A DNA stretch of 64,000 nt. Source: Niastella sp966212235. GTDB lineage: Bacteria; Bacteroidota; Bacteroidia; Chitinophagales; Chitinophagaceae. The position numbers and the translations under genes are program-made. A model generated the notes under the pieces. That model ran no database searches, was not told the origin of the DNA, and saw only the letters and a program-made list of their open reading frames with translations. This document shows, piece after piece, positions 61,303 to 64,000 of the stretch; positions within the stretch are counted from its first letter, which is position 1, and the number at the start of each line of letters is the position of its first letter. The stretch is taken from NCBI GenBank assembly GCA_966212235.1, contig CBIHPP010000001.1, positions 620,001-684,000 of the forward strand. The letters are read 5' to 3'.

Positions 61303-62283
61303 ATGTTAGAACACATGAATAAACCGGAACAGCATATCATTACCTCGTTATTGGAAAAGCATGCCCTAGGCATCTGTACGCCGGAAGAAAGGGCCTTGCT
61401 GGAACAATGGTATGCTGCTTTCCCGGAAAAGGGACCCGTGTGGCTTGATGCCTCAGAAAAAGCCGCTATGAAAGATGCGCTGAAAGCAGGGATCTTCGAC
61501 GCGATAGCGCCTGGAAAGGTACACTCCATAACATCAGTGCCGGTAAAAGCATCCCGAAGGATATGGTGGCAAGCCGCCGCCGTTGTGGCTGTTCTAGTAG
61601 GCGCTTGGTTAATGTATAATACATTCAGCCACAAAATGGCACCGGAGTATGCTGTTGTGTCGGCCGCTGCAGGTAAAGGCATCCTGAAGCTGCAACTGCC
61701 CGACCAGTCTGAAGTGTGGCTGGAACCAGGTACGCTGGTTCGTTACAGAAAAGATTTTGGTAGCGCAGGCCGTGAAATAGAACTGACGGATGGGATGGCA
61801 TTTTTTTCCGTGCGCAAGCATGCGAAGTTACCTTTCCTGGTAAAGGTCCCGGGCGGTGTGCAGGCGAAAGTCCTTGGCACCGAGTTCACCGTAAAAGCCT
61901 ACACGCAATCGGAAGAAGTGCAGGTAATGGTTAGTTCCGGCACCGTACAGGTGTCTGACAGTACCCGCATTCTGGGCATACTCACCGCCAATCAGCAGAT
62001 TAGCTACCGGCAGCATGCCCACGCTACCAAACGCACGGAAGGCGCGCAGGAAGACTGGCGCACAGGTGGCCTTGCATTCAACAACGCTTCTTTTGCAGAG
62101 GTAGCCCGCATTCTGAAGAACCGTTATGGTTTGCAGGTAGCTTATAATGCAGCAAGCGTTGCAACCCTTCGTTTTAACTTCCGCATCAGTCAACAAACCA
62201 CCGCCCTTGAAATGCTGGAGATGCTGAAAGACATGAGCGGGATGGCATATACGCTTAACGATAACAAAGTGACCATACATTAA
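61303..62283 (+). CDS. FecR-family anti-sigma factor
   Basis: The 326-residue protein has a cytoplasmic N-terminal region (LLEKHALGICTPEERALLEQWY), one membrane helix (about 87-104, WWQAAAVVAVLVGAWLMY) and a periplasmic FecR domain (LPDQSEVWLEPGTLVRYRKDF, TEFTVKAY) ending in a DUF4974 module (FNNASFAEVARILKNRYGL). ATG 61315 is an alternative start four codons in. It holds the sigma factor inactive until the receptor signals. Confidence 0.94.
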   Translation: MLEHMNKPEQHIITSLLEKHALGICTPEERALLEQWYAAFPEKGPVWLDASEKAAMKDALKAGIFDAIAPGKVHSITSVPVKASRRIWWQAAAVVAVLVGAWLMYNTFSHKMAPEYAVVSAAAGKGILKLQLPDQSEVWLEPGTLVRYRKDFGSAGREIELTDGMAFFSVRKHAKLPFLVKVPGGVQAKVLGTEFTVKAYTQSEEVQVMVSSGTVQVSDSTRILGILTANQQISYRQHAHATKRTEGAQEDWRTGGLAFNNASFAEVARILKNRYGLQVAYNAASVATLRFNFRISQQTTALEMLEMLKDMSGMAYTLNDNKVTIH

Positions 62284-62364
62284 TACATAAACCATAATTA
62301 TATAAACCAGGGACCGTCCCGCTTTGCGGGAAGGGGAGCGTTATGCCCTGATTAAATACGATCT

Positions 62365-64000
62365 ATGCGCCATTTTTTACCATTTTTATTGCTAACCATT
62401 GGACTTGCTGTAAATGCGCAGCAGGCTAACACAAAAATAAGTATCAGCATTCCGGCTACTTCACTGGAGGCTGCGCTGAAGTTGTTGGAACAGGAAAGCC
62501 ATATTCCGATCTCCTACGAACTCACCCGTGTAAAAGGCATCCAGGTGAAAGCCCGCACTTACAAGGAAGTGCCGCTGGCAACCATTTTGAAGGATCTGCT
62601 GCAAGGCACACCGCTTGACTATAAAGAAAAAAGCGGTAATATTCTCATTATCCTGCGACCGCGTACAGGCAAAACACTCAGTGGTTTTGTAGAAGATGCG
62701 GTCAGTGGAGAAAAACTGATCGGTGTTTCACTGACGGCTCCGCAGCACCAGGCAGGTACTGCCACCAATAATTATGGCTTTTATAGTATCACGGTACCCG
62801 GCGATTCATTGTACATACAGCTATCCTATACCGGCTATCAGCGGGTGGATACTACTGTAAGTCTGAATAGTAACACACACATCAACTTCAAACTGCAAAC
62901 TGCTGGCAGGCAACTGGAAGAAATAACAGTAAGTGCACCGCGAACTACACGAATCCAGCAAACATCGCAAATGAGCAGCATCAACCTGCCGGTATCACAG
63001 GTGCGTTCCATGCCCCGGCTATTAGGAGAACCCGATCTGCTAAAGACCCTGCAAATGATGCCCGGTGTAAAACAGGGTACGGAAGGAACCAGTGCTTTAC
63101 TGGTTCGCGGCGGAACGCCCGACCAGAACCTGATCCTGTTGGACGGTGCGCCCCTCTATAATCCCATGCACCTGCTGGGCGTTTTTTCTACCTTCAATAC
63201 CAGTGTACTAAAAGATGTAACGCTCTATAAAGGCGCTTTTCCTGCGCGTTATGGCGGAAGGCTTTCTTCCGTTATCGATATTTCAACAAAGGATGGTGAT
63301 ATGCATCAACTGCACGGCGATTTTTCCGTTGGTCTGCTCTCCACGCAACTAACATTAGAAGGGCCGCTGCAAAAGGGGAAAACATCCTTTGTGTTATCCG
63401 GCCGCCGTTCGTATCCTGATCTGATAGCAGGCCCGATCGCAAAAAATGCACCAGACGGCCCGGAAAAATTCAGACTGTTCTTTTATGATCTCAATGCCAA
63501 AATACATCATCAGTTCTCTGATAAAGACAAACTGTACGCAAGCTTTTATATGGGTAGAGATCAAATCAGGTTATTGGAGCGATATACCAATACGTCTGAT
63601 CCGCCGGTAGATAACTACAGTATTTCCGACATGGATATGCGGTGGGGAAATATTACGGGCACGCTGCGCTGGAACCACCTCTTCTCGCCTAAACTGTTTG
63701 CCAATACCATGCTTATCGGCAGTAGTTATACATTCAATACCGGTTTTTATTCGGAAGACAAGTATGATACAGACATCAGCACCAATGCACTGAGATTAAA
63801 TTCCGGCATCCGGGATTATGGAATAAAAACAGATTTTGATTACCGCCCGGCCCCCAGGCATGCCGTAAAAATGGGCGGCGCTTATATGTTTCGTACGTTC
63901 ACGCCAGGAACGGTTCGTATGCGACAAACGAGCGGTAGCACCGTAACGCTTGACTCCCTGAACAATAACCGAAATATCAACGCATCGGAAACGGACCTGT
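62365..64000 (+). CDS. TonB-dependent outer-membrane receptor with STN domain (partial)
   Basis: The frame from ATG 62365 is open to the window edge (545 codons). The signal peptide (RHFLPFLLLTIGLAVNAQ) is followed by a secretin/TonB short N-terminal (STN) domain (about 27-95, ISIPATSLEAALKLLEQESH), which is the signalling module that contacts FecR. A CarboxypepD_reg-like domain (about 100-180, LSGFVEDAVSGEKLIGVSL) and a TonB plug (about 185-320, LLVRGGTPDQNLILLDGAPL, YGGRLSSVIDIST) precede the start of the barrel. No SusD gene is visible, as the window ends; the plug lacks typical SusC features, so a siderophore- or peptide-type receptor is as likely as a glycan one. Confidence 0.93.
   Translation, partial: MRHFLPFLLLTIGLAVNAQQANTKISISIPATSLEAALKLLEQESHIPISYELTRVKGIQVKARTYKEVPLATILKDLLQGTPLDYKEKSGNILIILRPRTGKTLSGFVEDAVSGEKLIGVSLTAPQHQAGTATNNYGFYSITVPGDSLYIQLSYTGYQRVDTTVSLNSNTHINFKLQTAGRQLEEITVSAPRTTRIQQTSQMSSINLPVSQVRSMPRLLGEPDLLKTLQMMPGVKQGTEGTSALLVRGGTPDQNLILLDGAPLYNPMHLLGVFSTFNTSVLKDVTLYKGAFPARYGGRLSSVIDISTKDGDMHQLHGDFSVGLLSTQLTLEGPLQKGKTSFVLSGRRSYPDLIAGPIAKNAPDGPEKFRLFFYDLNAKIHHQFSDKDKLYASFYMGRDQIRLLERYTNTSDPPVDNYSISDMDMRWGNITGTLRWNHLFSPKLFANTMLIGSSYTFNTGFYSEDKYDTDISTNALRLNSGIRDYGIKTDFDYRPAPRHAVKMGGAYMFRTFTPGTVRMRQTSGSTVTLDSLNNNRNINASETDL

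Noticed and set aside
62323..62335. CCCGC/GCGGG hairpin between the anti-sigma and receptor genes as a terminator
   Set aside because: The stem is short, it lacks a T-tract, and the genes are expected to be co-regulated. It might instead be a processing or stability element.

Overview
The window looks like a chromosomal segment of a Bacteroidota bacterium, most likely Chitinophagia (Chitinophagaceae or a close relative). The evidence is the mix of families: type IX secretion system (T9SS) parts and cargo with C-terminal sorting domains, a FecI/FecR/TonB-dependent receptor set, a two-component sensor with a Reg_prop and Y_Y_Y periplasmic region, FtsX-type permeases without an ATPase, and WG-repeat and DUF1028 proteins. 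Shine-Dalgarno sequences are generally weak, as is usual in this phylum. I saw no rRNA, tRNA, prophage, transposase or cas gene. The genus is inference.

Layout. 0-8.4 kb: two paralogous secreted proteins around an ABC permease, then a cyclase-family hydrolase, a methyltransferase and an Omp85-like barrel. 8.6-11.3 kb: a four-gene operon (small protein, multi-pass membrane protein, histidine kinase, LuxR-type regulator) and a 50-residue membrane protein missed by length cut-offs. 11.4-21.1 kb: a repeat-rich T9SS cargo protein, then a 1081-residue adhesin-like protein with a gliding-motility C-terminal domain, a PorP/SprF protein and a PorE-like OmpA lipoprotein-type protein, which together look like cargo plus its export and anchoring partners. 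21.1-39.3 kb: a polyunsaturated-fatty-acid (PUFA)-synthase-like secondary lipid cluster: PfaA (KS-AT-ACP-ACP // ACP-KR-DH, interrupted by an in-frame TAA), PfaC (KS-CLF-four hotdog units), PfaD (enoyl reductase), an Sfp-type phosphopantetheinyl transferase, two hotdog thioesterases and a hydrolase. No PfaB or C-terminal acyltransferase is present. 37.5-46.6 kb: a region grown by duplication and deletion, with two near-identical secreted metalloproteases, the 3' stub of a third, one intact glycine-rich T9SS protein and three wrecked copies of it. 46.7-50.4 kb: a large sensor kinase and its regulator. 50.5-60.5 kb: assorted secreted and metabolic genes, including a six-hairpin glycosidase and exonuclease III. 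60.7-64 kb: ECF sigma factor, anti-sigma factor and a TonB-dependent receptor that runs off the end.

Three signals are not explained by ordinary genes. (1) A 15-bp sequence, TCCAATTATTACTAG, occurs exactly three times, each time between genes: ahead of pfaA, ahead of the thioesterase/PPTase operon and ahead of the second thioesterase. Near-copies sit in the promoters of the duplicated T9SS genes, suggesting one regulon. (2) An array of about 20 units with a strict 21-bp period (56385-56804) has its conserved core in one orientation in the left half and the opposite orientation in the right half, always on the same register. (3) A single TAA splits PfaA between its second and third carrier domains while the reading frame and homology continue unbroken on the other side.
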